DNA of 64,000 bases from the IMG/VR virus record IMGVR_UViG_3300034683_000192, positions 1 through 64,000 of that record; one strand, 5' to 3'. Positions within the stretch are counted from its first letter, which is position 1. Every line of letters starts with the position of its first letter. Below, one piece after another: positions 1-8,806 of the stretch. Source of the stretch: a virus. The notes under the pieces are model-generated. The model was not told the DNA's origin. It searched no databases and saw only the letters and a list, made by a program, of their open reading frames with translations. The position numbers and the translations under genes are program-made.

Positions 1-1540
1 TCTGGGTGAGTGTGGCTCACTTCACCATAAGACTCCACATAAAGCCAGCTCGGATGATACTTATGCTCCGGACTGGTCATGTGGTTGGTATTCTTCGACT
101 TCTTCCCACCACCAGTATTCGAGGCGCTATGCGTAGCACGCATTTTTCTGCCACCGACCGTGATGAGCCAGTTGTCGTGATACCGTGCAGGGTTGATTGC
201 AACGACCGCACCGTTCGATCCCATTTGAGTGAATGATCTCGGAGGAATCTTAAACAGCGCTTCGATATCCTGCACACGAGTACGTCTGCTCTTCTTATTG
301 CTATTCGTGTAACTGTAGATTTTGGTGAACAGCTTACGAACCACATTACCGAAGATCAGATCGAGCACATTGGCTCTCTTGTGAAACAAGTTCGATGGAG
401 TATGGTTCACTACGTAGGTGTCCATGTTCATGAATACGTAATCCATGAGATCCATCACGTCATCGCACTTGATCCCCTCTTCCGCAAGTTTGTGTCGCGT
501 ATGGGGATCGATGTAAGTCTTGAGGCTTTCTTGATGTTGCTCCGTGTATCCACACGCAAGCGATTCATTTCCGTACGATATCCCGTAAATTGCTCGACCA
601 AGAATGACTTTCCAAACGACGAAATCGTCAGCACTCTTTAGTCTCGGGATAAGATCGGCATTATCCGTATACATGGTATTCGGACAACGCACGAAATATT
701 GCATGACGTAATGGAGAGATGCTATCACTCTGGACGACAGACGTGACTGATTCTCCACTGTAGTTTCTAGGAGCGACCCGTGCACTTTCATGTACAGACC
801 AGGCGAGTTCCCTTCGCGCTTTCTGATCATGAAGTACTCGTGTTCAATATCTTCTTTGTTCCACGCATCCACAAAGTCGACAGCACCACGATCGATGCCA
901 TATCGCTCAAGTGTTGCGTCTAGTCCATACTGCGCTAGAGGATAGAGCAGCAGCGCAGGACGGATATCTTCTGGTGTGTAGTTGTGTTTGTGCATATGTG
1001 CATGCACTTGGATGATTTGATCAGAGAATCTTTTCCCAGTACAACTGAGAAATTGATGACGAATGCTTCGACAGAACCGCAAATGTGCTCGCAGAACTTT
1101 GATACCCAGTCCGTTGTCTTTTTCGATGTGGTAGAACACCCGGTCAGTCAGAGCAAACTGGATGTAATACTTCGAGCCATTGATGATGATGGCGTTGTCT
1201 TTGAGATACGGAAGATAGAGTAGGATCTTGAACGGGTTTCCGTTGTAATCAAACTCAAATTCCACAGGCATGAGTTCCGAAACTGCTATGTCCACAGTAG
1301 GAGCTTGCCGTGGTTTCGTGATGGCGACTTCGAGTCGCTCTTCCGGGGAAAGAATCCTGCTTCGTCGAAATTTTACCTGACCACCAAAGAGTCTGGTGGC
1401 TTCGACATACGCCATCTCCATGAACTTGATGCAGCCTGCAACCTGGTTCTGGCGATATTGTTTCAGCAGAAACTCATTCGGTGGAGGCAACGCATTTGCG
1501 CATGCATCCAATACGTCATCTTCCGGAGTTCTCTCAAGCA
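1..1540 (-). CDS. RNA polymerase beta N-terminal-like protein, partial (3' end outside window)
   Basis: One uninterrupted minus-strand frame runs from an ATG at 1540, behind GGAGACGAA, to the window edge. At least 513 residues are visible and no stop is reached. Residues 115-128 (DNAIIINGSKYYIQ) resemble the GTFIINGTERVIVSQ element of bacterial RNA polymerase beta. The order of basic, Asn-Pro and Gly/Thr-rich segments near residues 420-510 parallels that in the larger beta-like protein at 60707-64000. phiKZ-type phages are known to encode beta in separate N- and C-terminal genes. I infer the N-terminal part of beta of a second (non-virion) polymerase. The match is short, so an unrelated protein is possible. 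The next gene upstream ends 10 bases away. Confidence 0.5.
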
Positions 1541-1550
1541 TTTCGTCTCC

Positions 1551-2705
1551 CTACCACCAACTAAACAAAGAAGAGATTCCATCTACGATGGCACCTCCTA
1601 TGGACTTCGCTGCAGATACAAGATACTTTCCTGCCGCAACGACGGCCACTCCGATACCTACGGCTACAGCCACTCCACCCAATGTAGGAGAAGATGAAAC
1701 TGCACTTACTGCTGCTGAGGCCTTAGCCGCATAGGCCATGATTCCGAACATCGCTGGAAGGATGACTGCCATCGCTTTTACTGAAGTACTCATAGCTGCT
1801 ACATCTGAAGACGCCGCGGCTACTCGTTCCTTCTCCAGCTTAATGTTTTCTGTATCTCTCTTAACCAGTTCTGATCGTCTAGCATTTTCACGCTGACGTT
1901 CATTTTCTTCAGATTGAATCTGCGCATTGACTTGAGTCTGCAAAGCTGCATGTACTGCCTGCAAAGAATTCAGTTGATACTTAAGTTCATCTATCTCAAC
2001 TTTCTGTCTCGAGATGATGTTCTTGTATTCTTCTGTTTTCTGTTCACAGAATTTTTCCATGGTTGCTTTACTGACCATCTTGTCATTATCGACTTTCGTC
2101 GAAAGAAGATGTGCAGAAATTTCGTTCCTATTCGATGAGATTACGATAGTCTTACCCTGATACTCGACGGTCTGCTTTGCCGTCGCGACTTCATTCGTGT
2201 CGAGGGTGATTACGTCGTATTCGCCGTACTCGTTGAGGATGCGAATATCACACGAGCAAGGACGAGAAGTATCGTTACTAACAATACCCATGAACATACA
2301 GTCACCGTAGGAGAAGAAGAGTTTATTCATTCGTCCGTACGGGTCATTGAAGACGCACATAATGGGGGCGGTGTTAAGTGCATCTATCTCAGCGGCTACG
2401 CATTCGCGCAACCGCTGTTCGAGTGATTGTCTGGTATGCGGATGATTGGTTCTTGCAAATTCTTCTTTTGTGGAGAAAAGAAGCGATACTGCTGGGATGA
2501 ACCATCCCGGGGAGCGATCGAGTTGACTTTCTGTGATTTCGATTTCATAGACCTCAAAGGTCTTATCAGCAACTTCATGACCAAGAGCATCGAACTTTCG
2601 TTCGGTACCATGATACGCACGCAGTTGCACAACGAGAACGCTTCTTCCACTACGACCGACGCAACGAGGTTTGATTACCTCGACGCTTCCAGTCGCTGCA
2701 GACAT
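1551..2705 (-). CDS. Coiled-coil protein with hydrophobic C-terminus, function unknown
   Basis: About 384 residues. I chose ATG 2705 because AAGGA lies seven bases upstream. An in-frame ATG at 2741 has its AGGAG touching the start codon and overlaps the small gene at 2728-2868. Residues 1-210 look globular. About 215-300 is a charged, Gln/Glu/Arg-rich coiled coil. The last 80 residues are Ala/Val/Gly-rich with two likely membrane segments, and the protein ends in SSLFSWW. It lies between an early-type promoter with its small gene and the beta-like gene. A membrane-anchored or self-assembling protein is plausible, but I recognise no family. Confidence 0.8.
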   Translation of the reverse strand: MSAATGSVEVIKPRCVGRSGRSVLVVQLRAYHGTERKFDALGHEVADKTFEVYEIEITESQLDRSPGWFIPAVSLLFSTKEEFARTNHPHTRQSLEQRLRECVAAEIDALNTAPIMCVFNDPYGRMNKLFFSYGDCMFMGIVSNDTSRPCSCDIRILNEYGEYDVITLDTNEVATAKQTVEYQGKTIVISSNRNEISAHLLSTKVDNDKMVSKATMEKFCEQKTEEYKNIISRQKVEIDELKYQLNSLQAVHAALQTQVNAQIQSEENERQRENARRSELVKRDTENIKLEKERVAAASSDVAAMSTSVKAMAVILPAMFGIMAYAAKASAAVSAVSSSPTLGGVAVAVGIGVAVVAAGKYLVSAAKSIGGAIVDGISSLFSWW

Positions 2706-2727
2706 ATAGATATCCTTGGTCGTATAA

Positions 2728-2868
2728 TTAAATACGGCCATCTCCTGAAATAGGGATGCATTCCTGTTCTTGTACAGCGGAGAATGTTGCTGAGTTTTCT
2801 TCGGAATTGCACTTACGGGGTGGCGATGCATACTCCATCCTACGTGCTCTGCCAATGGCTATCGGCAT
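2728..2868 (-). CDS. Small 46-residue hypothetical protein
   Basis: ATG at 2868 follows a very strong ribosome site (AAAGGAGAAACGT) and gives a 46-residue protein starting MPIAIGRARRMEYASPP, basic at the N-terminus, with two cysteines and no recognisable domain. It is the first frame after the TATATTAC promoter motif at 2975-2982. Its stop lies 22 bases before the chosen start of the 384-residue gene, so the two are probably co-transcribed. The ribosome site and position are the main evidence. Confidence 0.55.
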   Translation of the reverse strand: MPIAIGRARRMEYASPPRKCNSEENSATFSAVQEQECIPISGDGRI

Positions 2869-2974
2869 ACGTTTCTCCTTTGTGGTGACTATTGACCGCC
2901 AAATGAGGTTAATGAAGCTTCGGGTATAATGACGCTTAAATCCCAATAGCAAATCCGTAAGGCTTATCTGAAAT

Positions 2975-2982
2975 GTAATATA
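2975..2982 (-). promoter_or_regulatory. Early-type promoter motif TATATTAC
   Basis: Minus strand reads TATATATTACATTTCAG, 107 bases upstream of the small gene at 2868 and just after the terminator at 2996-3027. It is identical to the core seen at six other intergenic sites here. The assignment rests on that recurrence and on recalled phiKZ-group early promoters. Confidence 0.6.
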
Positions 2983-2995
2983 TACTTAAAGCTAA

Positions 2996-3027
2996 GATGG
3001 AAGGATGGGTTTCCCCATCCCTCCATC
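2996..3027 (-). terminator. Hairpin terminator after 3039-4397
   Basis: Arms GATGGAAGGATGGG and CCCATCCCTCCATC pair around a TTTC loop with one mismatch, just downstream of the stop of the 452-residue gene. Confidence 0.65.
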
Positions 3028-3038
3028 TGAATTTTCCA

Positions 3039-4397
3039 TTATCCAAAAAGACTCAAGAGCTTGACACCGATGTTCGAAGTATCCGAGCCTATTGAGTCAT
3101 CTGCAAATTTTTTGTTATTCGCAGATATTGCACTAATGTGTCTGGCATCGTAAGTATCATCCGGACCGTATTCATCCTGGAACAGACTCTTACGGGTCAT
3201 TCCATTGTTGCTAAGATAAGTGTCGAACTCATCTCCATCGTTATCGTAATCCATATTTGCAGCAGTAGTTCTTCCGAGATATCTCGGATTGTACGTACCG
3301 TTCCTTCCAGTCATACGCTGAGTTGCGTTTACTGTATATGGATCTCCTCGATATGCGCCAAGCTTTGATCCTGTATATGCGATATTACCAGATCGTTGAT
3401 CGTAGTATTTATCACAGTTAGCTATTTGATCAAGAAGCTTTGCGCATCCAGATTCAGATGCGGATCTCAACAAAAGATCATACGCATCTTTGCTTGCACC
3501 AAATTCACTATAGTTTCCATCGACATTTGAACAGAGAGCTCGTGCATCCCTGTACAAACCATCGATGGTCTTGAAATCTGCATCTTTACCGGAGAACCCC
3601 TTAATGGGTCTTCCATCTGATCCGACTGCTTCAGGATAGTATTCACCCATCCCAAGAAGATCGGATACACCTTTTCCGACGTTATAAACCGCACTGGCTT
3701 TGCCAGTAACCATCTGAGTACGTACAGCTAACTGACCAGAAGTTCTACCTACTATACCACCCACAGTCGAACGAACGTTCGGTGGAAGCATATCTAGGTT
3801 ATCTTGAGTCAGTTGATTCATTTTTTGCGGACTCGACAAAGTCGAGACAGTATCAATTGTTTTTGTCCCGAGACTTTTTGCTCCAGACAAAAGAGTACCA
3901 TCTTCACTTTTGAGACCATCTTCAGCAGGACCTATATAGGTCCCATTCATCTTCTGAACATCTCCAAACCAATTGTACGTACTATCCTTGGTAGGAGATT
4001 CTTCTCCAGTGACACTCTTAAGCTTAGCCATTTCCGCACTGGAAAAGGCTTTTACATCAATGGATTTCTCCACTGCTGCTAACTCAGGGTTGTCAATGGA
4101 TTTTTGATCTGTAGATGTGACAAATGAAACTTGGGGTTTAAATGCAGCAAACTTCTGTTGACCAGTTACCCCTTGTTGTGTCGTCGTGTACGATGCATCA
4201 GCTCCTGCAGATTTTGCAGAGACTTCGGACGCAGTACCGCCCAGAGTTTGATCTTTTGCACTCGATCCAGTAAATTCCTGTGAAGTACTTCCGAGTTTAT
4301 TCCCTATATCCAGTGGTGAATTATTCAGCAGGTCTGTCGGAGAAGTCTTACTTCTCATTGACGTGGTAATTTGCTGAAGCAGACTATCAAGACCCAT
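3039..4397 (-). CDS. Ser/Thr/Gly-rich virion-like protein, function unknown
   Basis: 452 residues. The first 120 are low-complexity and rich in Ser, Thr, Gly and Gln (GSTSQEFTGSSAKDQTLGG). The middle contains a Gly-rich stretch near 220-260. The C-terminal third is rich in Asp, Asn, Tyr and Arg and ends VKLLSLFG. There is no signal peptide. The ATG at 4397 directly abuts the stop of the upstream 224-residue gene, so translation is probably coupled. Composition suggests a structural protein, but I recognise no family and the role is open. Confidence 0.8.
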   Translation of the reverse strand: MGLDSLLQQITTSMRSKTSPTDLLNNSPLDIGNKLGSTSQEFTGSSAKDQTLGGTASEVSAKSAGADASYTTTQQGVTGQQKFAAFKPQVSFVTSTDQKSIDNPELAAVEKSIDVKAFSSAEMAKLKSVTGEESPTKDSTYNWFGDVQKMNGTYIGPAEDGLKSEDGTLLSGAKSLGTKTIDTVSTLSSPQKMNQLTQDNLDMLPPNVRSTVGGIVGRTSGQLAVRTQMVTGKASAVYNVGKGVSDLLGMGEYYPEAVGSDGRPIKGFSGKDADFKTIDGLYRDARALCSNVDGNYSEFGASKDAYDLLLRSASESGCAKLLDQIANCDKYYDQRSGNIAYTGSKLGAYRGDPYTVNATQRMTGRNGTYNPRYLGRTTAANMDYDNDGDEFDTYLSNNGMTRKSLFQDEYGPDDTYDARHISAISANNKKFADDSIGSDTSNIGVKLLSLFG

Positions 4398-5072
4398 TTA
4401 GAGTCCCTCCACCAGATTGTTATCGAGGAACATGCATCTCAAGATAACACCCATCACTACAGCACTACGGGGTACTGATGACGGATCAAGAGAACCGAGA
4501 ATAGCTTCTCCGTTGTCTTCGAGTTGCTGTTTGAATGACGCAAAACTGTGCACGTCACCACCACGAACTTTCACGAATTCCAGAAGTGTCTTATCGAGGC
4601 CACGTGCACCGAGAAGTTGTGTCTCGACAAATGAAATCGATGATGCCTGGTCAGGTTTCGTAACTTGGCCAGTGAGCGCATCAATCTTCTTGTCACTTTC
4701 TGCGACAGAAAGTTTGTGCATGAGAAATTGTCTAGCACGACGTACAGGAAGTCGTAATACGAGATATTCGTGTCTCGTCATGTATGGTTTTCCTGTAGAT
4801 TCATCGACCATACGAAGTCGTTCGAATAGTTTGAGCTTGAGATGATCTGCAGCCGCAAGAAGATCTTTGTTCTTAAGGAATACCTTGAGATTTGGTGCAT
4901 ATATGACAAGCTTCACTTTCTTTGCTTTAAGCTGTTTCATGTACGCATCAAATTGCGCATCACTCATGTCAGAAAAAAATTTTTCGTATCGCTTATTGTT
5001 GAATCCGCTAGGATCCATAAGCTTGATAGTTTTCAAGATATGGTCTGTAGCAAGTGTACGTGCTTTGTTCAT
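4398..5072 (-). CDS. Possible RNA polymerase beta C-terminal segment
   Basis: 224 residues. Residues 88-170 (from TGKPYMTRHEYLVLRL through DKKIDALTGQVTK to VETQLLGARGLDKTLLEFV) follow the layout of the beta C-terminus. There, a TGEPF element, a YMLKLHH helix, DKIHARSTGP and QQPLGG precede the E-W-ALEA helix. The beta-like protein at 60707-64000 ends just before this block would occur, which fits a split subunit. The catalytic His-Lys contacts are not clearly conserved, so this is an inference from motif order. An unrelated structural protein is the alternative. The gene precedes and abuts the 452-residue gene. Confidence 0.45.
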   Translation of the reverse strand: MNKARTLATDHILKTIKLMDPSGFNNKRYEKFFSDMSDAQFDAYMKQLKAKKVKLVIYAPNLKVFLKNKDLLAAADHLKLKLFERLRMVDESTGKPYMTRHEYLVLRLPVRRARQFLMHKLSVAESDKKIDALTGQVTKPDQASSISFVETQLLGARGLDKTLLEFVKVRGGDVHSFASFKQQLEDNGEAILGSLDPSSVPRSAVVMGVILRCMFLDNNLVEGL

Positions 5073-5112
5073 GTAGAATCTCCCTCATAGTTGAGTCATA
5101 GAATCTAACATA

Positions 5113-5138
5113 CCTAGGGGAGCCGATGCTCCCCTAGG
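5113..5138 (-). terminator. Hairpin terminator after topoisomerase A-like gene
   Basis: Perfect 11-base arms CCTAGGGGAGC and GCTCCCCTAGG with a CGAT loop, 14 bases past the stop at 5152. Confidence 0.75.
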
Positions 5139-5151
5139 CGTATGTGTTCAA

Positions 5152-7359
5152 CTAAAGAACAATGGCAGTCCCGAGATCGTAGTCTCTCGACATCTTGCGT
5201 CCGAGCTTTATCACGACATTTGTTTTATCACCGATAACTTTGGAAATGTTTTCGATGACGACAAACTTGTAACTTCCGGTCGACCATTTAGGAAGATTCA
5301 GAAGCCACTGCGTTTTTGCTCGAAGAGGTACTATTCCGAGAAACTCAGTTCTCTCCATGAGCGACATTGGGATCTTTTTGGTATCTGCATTGATGAGACT
5401 CACGTTGAGTGAGGTTTCATCGAGCTTGTTCATGTGAAACAGAACGCAATCCCCAATTTGTGCAGGGATAACGTACGACAAATCGGATCTTGTACCACGT
5501 TTACCGGATCCTCTACGCTGAACAAGATCACGATAAGTCATTCGGTCTACTGTACCATCCGAGAAGATACCAGTGAACTTATCCCCAACGATCATTCCTA
5601 CACCATCTTTGGGAAGAACAATTTCATTGGCAATGCTGGCATTTTCGTCAGTTATGCACACAGTAAACACTTTCGAGTTCACCGGAAGTTCGAGAACTCT
5701 TTCTCCTCGAAAGATTCTAGGAAGAACAGTATCACGTGTCTTGCTTACACTACCATTCGCCACATACGTCCGAGGATGCAGCTTGTCTGGATCAAGATAC
5801 ATGTGAACCTGAGAATCAGGAAAATTCTTCAGAATGGTTTTGCATTCGTCGATAGATTCGAACTGATGAATGTCCTTTTCCTTGATACACACGTACCCCA
5901 TGTAAGGGTCGATTCTGGTTCTCCTTGGTCTACGGTACTTCTTTCTGAAGTATTCGATATCCCGGAAAATGACAGATTCGGTATCCTGGTGAGAATTCTT
6001 CAACTGAACTGCTTTGAGTTCCGCAGCTTCAATTTCATCCTGAATCGCTGCACGTGTTTGTACGTTACCGGCAATGATCGGAGTATTGGCGAGAATTTTT
6101 GATTGCATCTGGGACAAATCGAATGTATCCATGAGAGTAGAGATAATTCCCTCATATCCAAGAGAACGATCTCTGACAATTCGCTGTACTTCTTCCCACC
6201 TGTCCGCGACAAGAAGTTTTGTTCTACGTTCGATGATTTGTTGTGTCAGAGCAATTTGGTCATACCGGATACCGGAAATGACAGATTCTCTTCTGATCTT
6301 GTACCAGAGATCGATCAGTCTTTGTGGTGACAGCATTGCAAGACCACCATTTCTTGCGACGAACATGGGACGTTCACGCATCACTTTGGTGAGTTCCAAT
6401 TCTCTGGCAAGCCGATACGCCACATCGAAAATGTCTGCGGTACGTTTGATCGTGATGCTAAGCGCACCTTCTGTATCAGTACTACTCAAGTTCTCGTATC
6501 CTGTTACGAGATCATAGAGCCAACTCTTCTTGTCTTTGAGCATGCTGATCAGTCGATCAGTTACTCTCGGGAATGGTCGACAAAATGGAGATGTACGAAT
6601 GACCATAGTGGTAGGGGTAAGATCATACCTTCCTTCCACAGTCATCGGGGGAGAATGCTTACCTTTCCGATATTCCGCTACCACCTGTTCAGCATCTCGA
6701 ATGGTATTCATGATGGGGAAATCTGGAAGTAGCAGCTGTGCGTATTTTTCGATCTCGAATGGTTTTCCTTGGGATTTGGCATCAAGAAACTTCTCGACTA
6801 AGATGCACACATTTTCGAGGTTTCTGGGAAATGATTCAGTTTTGAAACCAGTTCCGAGTGTATGCGAATAAAGAATGAGAGACATCGGCAATCTCGGAAT
6901 GAGATGTACCGGTTCAATACCCATGAAGTTTTCAGTTTCTCGCACAGGAATCGTCTTGAGGTTGACTCCTTCGAAATATACATCTTTGGCAAATGCACCA
7001 AGTTTCACCTTAAGGTATCTCGGAGCACCTGCATCATCAGAGTCGTAGCTACCAGCATTTCCATGCCCATCAAGAAGAGCCATCCCGATGGAATAGTCCT
7101 GCATGGAACGAATGCATGCATCAGTGATGCTCTTATCGCCGACTGGATGATTTTCGAGTACTTTACCATAGAACTGGCTAAGTACCGTATATGTGAGCTG
7201 ATCTCTGGCGGCCCACAAGATTCGACGATACCCTGCTTTGAGTCCATCGATGTATGACGCGACTTTGTCTGCGGCAACTGCGATACCGAAATCAGTCATG
7301 GTTTCAATGATGATGTTTTCGGCGGTATAGTCTTTGCTTTGAAAATCCAAGTCAGACAT
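5152..7359 (-). CDS. Type II DNA topoisomerase subunit A (GyrA/ParC-like)
   Basis: 735 residues, close to ParC length. It is the DNA-cleaving subunit of a type II topoisomerase and works with the ATPase subunit at 8807-11329. Visible motifs are DGLKAGYRRIL (38-48), HPVGDKSITDA (71-81), GNAGSYDSDDAGAPRYLKV (100-118) and the catalytic pair Arg114-Tyr115. There is no clear six-bladed gyrase pinwheel with a GyrA box, so relaxation or decatenation fits better than supercoiling. The ATG at 7359 follows GGAGGAAGAGA. It probably manages topology of the very large phage genome during replication. Family assignment is secure. Gyrase versus topo IV type is not. Confidence 0.93.
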   Translation of the reverse strand: MSDLDFQSKDYTAENIIIETMTDFGIAVAADKVASYIDGLKAGYRRILWAARDQLTYTVLSQFYGKVLENHPVGDKSITDACIRSMQDYSIGMALLDGHGNAGSYDSDDAGAPRYLKVKLGAFAKDVYFEGVNLKTIPVRETENFMGIEPVHLIPRLPMSLILYSHTLGTGFKTESFPRNLENVCILVEKFLDAKSQGKPFEIEKYAQLLLPDFPIMNTIRDAEQVVAEYRKGKHSPPMTVEGRYDLTPTTMVIRTSPFCRPFPRVTDRLISMLKDKKSWLYDLVTGYENLSSTDTEGALSITIKRTADIFDVAYRLARELELTKVMRERPMFVARNGGLAMLSPQRLIDLWYKIRRESVISGIRYDQIALTQQIIERRTKLLVADRWEEVQRIVRDRSLGYEGIISTLMDTFDLSQMQSKILANTPIIAGNVQTRAAIQDEIEAAELKAVQLKNSHQDTESVIFRDIEYFRKKYRRPRRTRIDPYMGYVCIKEKDIHQFESIDECKTILKNFPDSQVHMYLDPDKLHPRTYVANGSVSKTRDTVLPRIFRGERVLELPVNSKVFTVCITDENASIANEIVLPKDGVGMIVGDKFTGIFSDGTVDRMTYRDLVQRRGSGKRGTRSDLSYVIPAQIGDCVLFHMNKLDETSLNVSLINADTKKIPMSLMERTEFLGIVPLRAKTQWLLNLPKWSTGSYKFVVIENISKVIGDKTNVVIKLGRKMSRDYDLGTAIVL

Positions 7360-7468
7360 TCTCTTCCTCCAGTGTCGAAGAGCTAAATTTCATTCGGTAT
7401 AACATACTTGCTATATATACTAGAAAACACCAATTCTGTGGATGGTTCCAGCACATATAACAAGTAAG

Positions 7469-7492
7469 GATTCCTCCTTGTGGAGGAACCCT
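7469..7492 (-). terminator. Hairpin closing the structured non-coding stretch
   Basis: GGATTCCTCC and GGAGGAACCC pair around TTGT. The one non-Watson-Crick pair is G-U only on the minus strand, pointing to a minus-strand transcript. Confidence 0.5.
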
Positions 7493-8184
7493 CACGACTT
7501 CGAAAAAAGAATGCAGCATAAAGGTTCAGGTTGGAGAGGCATCGCTCTTTCGAGTCGAGAGGCCTCTCCTTACCTGTCTACCTTTTGGTCCCACACCTGG
7601 CACTTCTCGGTATTGTTTCTTCGTCAATTAATTCTTCCGGTTGAGCAAAAGATTGTCGCCAATAAAGCAACAATCCCATTTCCGAGCCTTTCCGGAAATC
7701 GACAAAGATCAAGGAACCTCCATGTCAATCAGCTGTGGTTTAGACCGGAAAAGTTCGACAGAACTTCTCCCTACTGCGAACCTTGTGGCGATGCTCGACA
7801 TCTGCTCCCTATGTTGTTGATTAGACGGATGGTAAGGCCGCCGGTTTGTGGGAGTATAACCACTACAGTCCGTTGATATGTTGGCTCGGGTATCCGGGCA
7901 AATACCCGAGCCGAATTCGAGTCATGTAGCGCTCTGCGGATGAGCTTGACTCGAGTGTGGACAAAAGATGCGGAGACCTCTAAGCCAGGATCACCGTGGT
8001 GCTGCCGAGGGGAGAGGCTGCTAGGAGGTCCTATGTCGCTTGTACCTGAGATCTCCGCATTACATAAGGGATGCGTATTAGTTATTACACACCACACATG
8101 TTTAGATTTGGTGGGATTCCTCAAAGAAGAATCAGTCCAACTGTCTGGACCTAATGGTTTTACCACCATCAACCAAAATGGAAT
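7493..8184. ncRNA. Candidate large structured non-coding RNA region
   Basis: About 0.7 kb with no convincing reading frame: the frames at 7442-7876 plus and 7771-8172 minus have no protein-like composition. It is dense in paired elements. An outer 9-base stem joins 7968-7976 to 8052-8060. A 13-pair hairpin lies at 7881-7914, a 10-pair stem joins 7915-7924 to 7947-7956, and an 8-pair stem joins 7533-7540 to 7562-7569. Smaller hairpins lie at 7678-7699 and 7751-7766. It sits between the genes at 8185-8745 and 5152-7359. G-U pairs favour the plus strand in some stems and the minus strand in others, so the transcribed strand is unresolved. No tRNA fold was found. Confidence 0.4.
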
Positions 8185-8745
8185 TTATTGACTGATACGA
8201 GAATCCTCACTCTCCACAATGAAGGGGCGAATGTTTGGATCCTCGATAGTATCTGCATCATCGTGATCGATGAATTTGATTGCGTCGCTGTACTTGTAGG
8301 TGGTTTCTTCACCTGTCTCAGGATCTCGCAAAGTGAATGCAATATCCGTGATATGGAAATTGAGAGCTGCAATTACCTGCTCGAATGCAGATATCGTAAC
8401 TTTCGTTTTTCTGATGGTCTTCAGATTGTTGTGCATAGGAGTACTCACTGCACGAGGATGCCAGCCTTGTTTTGCGTAATATCGATTGTATCGCTCTTTG
8501 AGCTCTTCTTCCGTGATACCCTTATCAACGAAGATCATTCTGATCAATTTCGCGATAGGATTGATTACTGTAGCGATGTCTTCTGGATAGAAGATCGGTT
8601 TTCCTGTCGCTACTTTCGTAATTGGAGCATTTACCTTATTTTCGAACTTATTGGCAGACGCAGCAAACATGGCTGCAAATCTAGCTCTGTCCGAAAGTTT
8701 CGGAGTAGCCTCTTCGTGAACCAAATCTTGATCCGTGGTTTCCAT
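8185..8745 (-). CDS. Hypothetical protein, 186 residues
   Basis: ATG at 8745 follows AGAGGTAATCG. The protein is soluble and mixed in charge, with a conserved-looking stretch KGITEEELKERYNRYYAKQGWHP near 95-115 and an acidic C-terminus rich in Asp and Glu. There are no membrane segments or metal motifs. It lies just downstream of the topoisomerase ATPase subunit, but the hairpin at 8769-8795 separates them, and no terminator follows before the structured region. I recognise no family. Confidence 0.75.
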   Translation of the reverse strand: METTDQDLVHEEATPKLSDRARFAAMFAASANKFENKVNAPITKVATGKPIFYPEDIATVINPIAKLIRMIFVDKGITEEELKERYNRYYAKQGWHPRAVSTPMHNNLKTIRKTKVTISAFEQVIAALNFHITDIAFTLRDPETGEETTYKYSDAIKFIDHDDADTIEDPNIRPFIVESEDSRISQ

Positions 8746-8768
8746 CGATTACCTCTGACAGGTAATGA

Positions 8769-8795
8769 GCCTGGAGAATCCCGAAATCCTCCAGG
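8769..8795 (-). terminator. Hairpin terminator after topoisomerase B-like gene
   Basis: GCCTGGAGAAT pairs with ATCCTCCAGGC (one mismatch) 12 bases past the stop at 8807. Confidence 0.6.
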
Positions 8796-8806
8796 CCCAG
8801 GGTACA

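Noticed and set aside
7442-7876. 144-residue plus-strand frame in the structured region
   Set aside because: Its composition is not protein-like and it overlaps conserved-looking stems. The region is better read as non-coding.
7876-7960. Possible tRNA around TTCGAGTC
   Set aside because: The flanking bases do not form a five-pair T stem, and no acceptor stem or anticodon arm fits.
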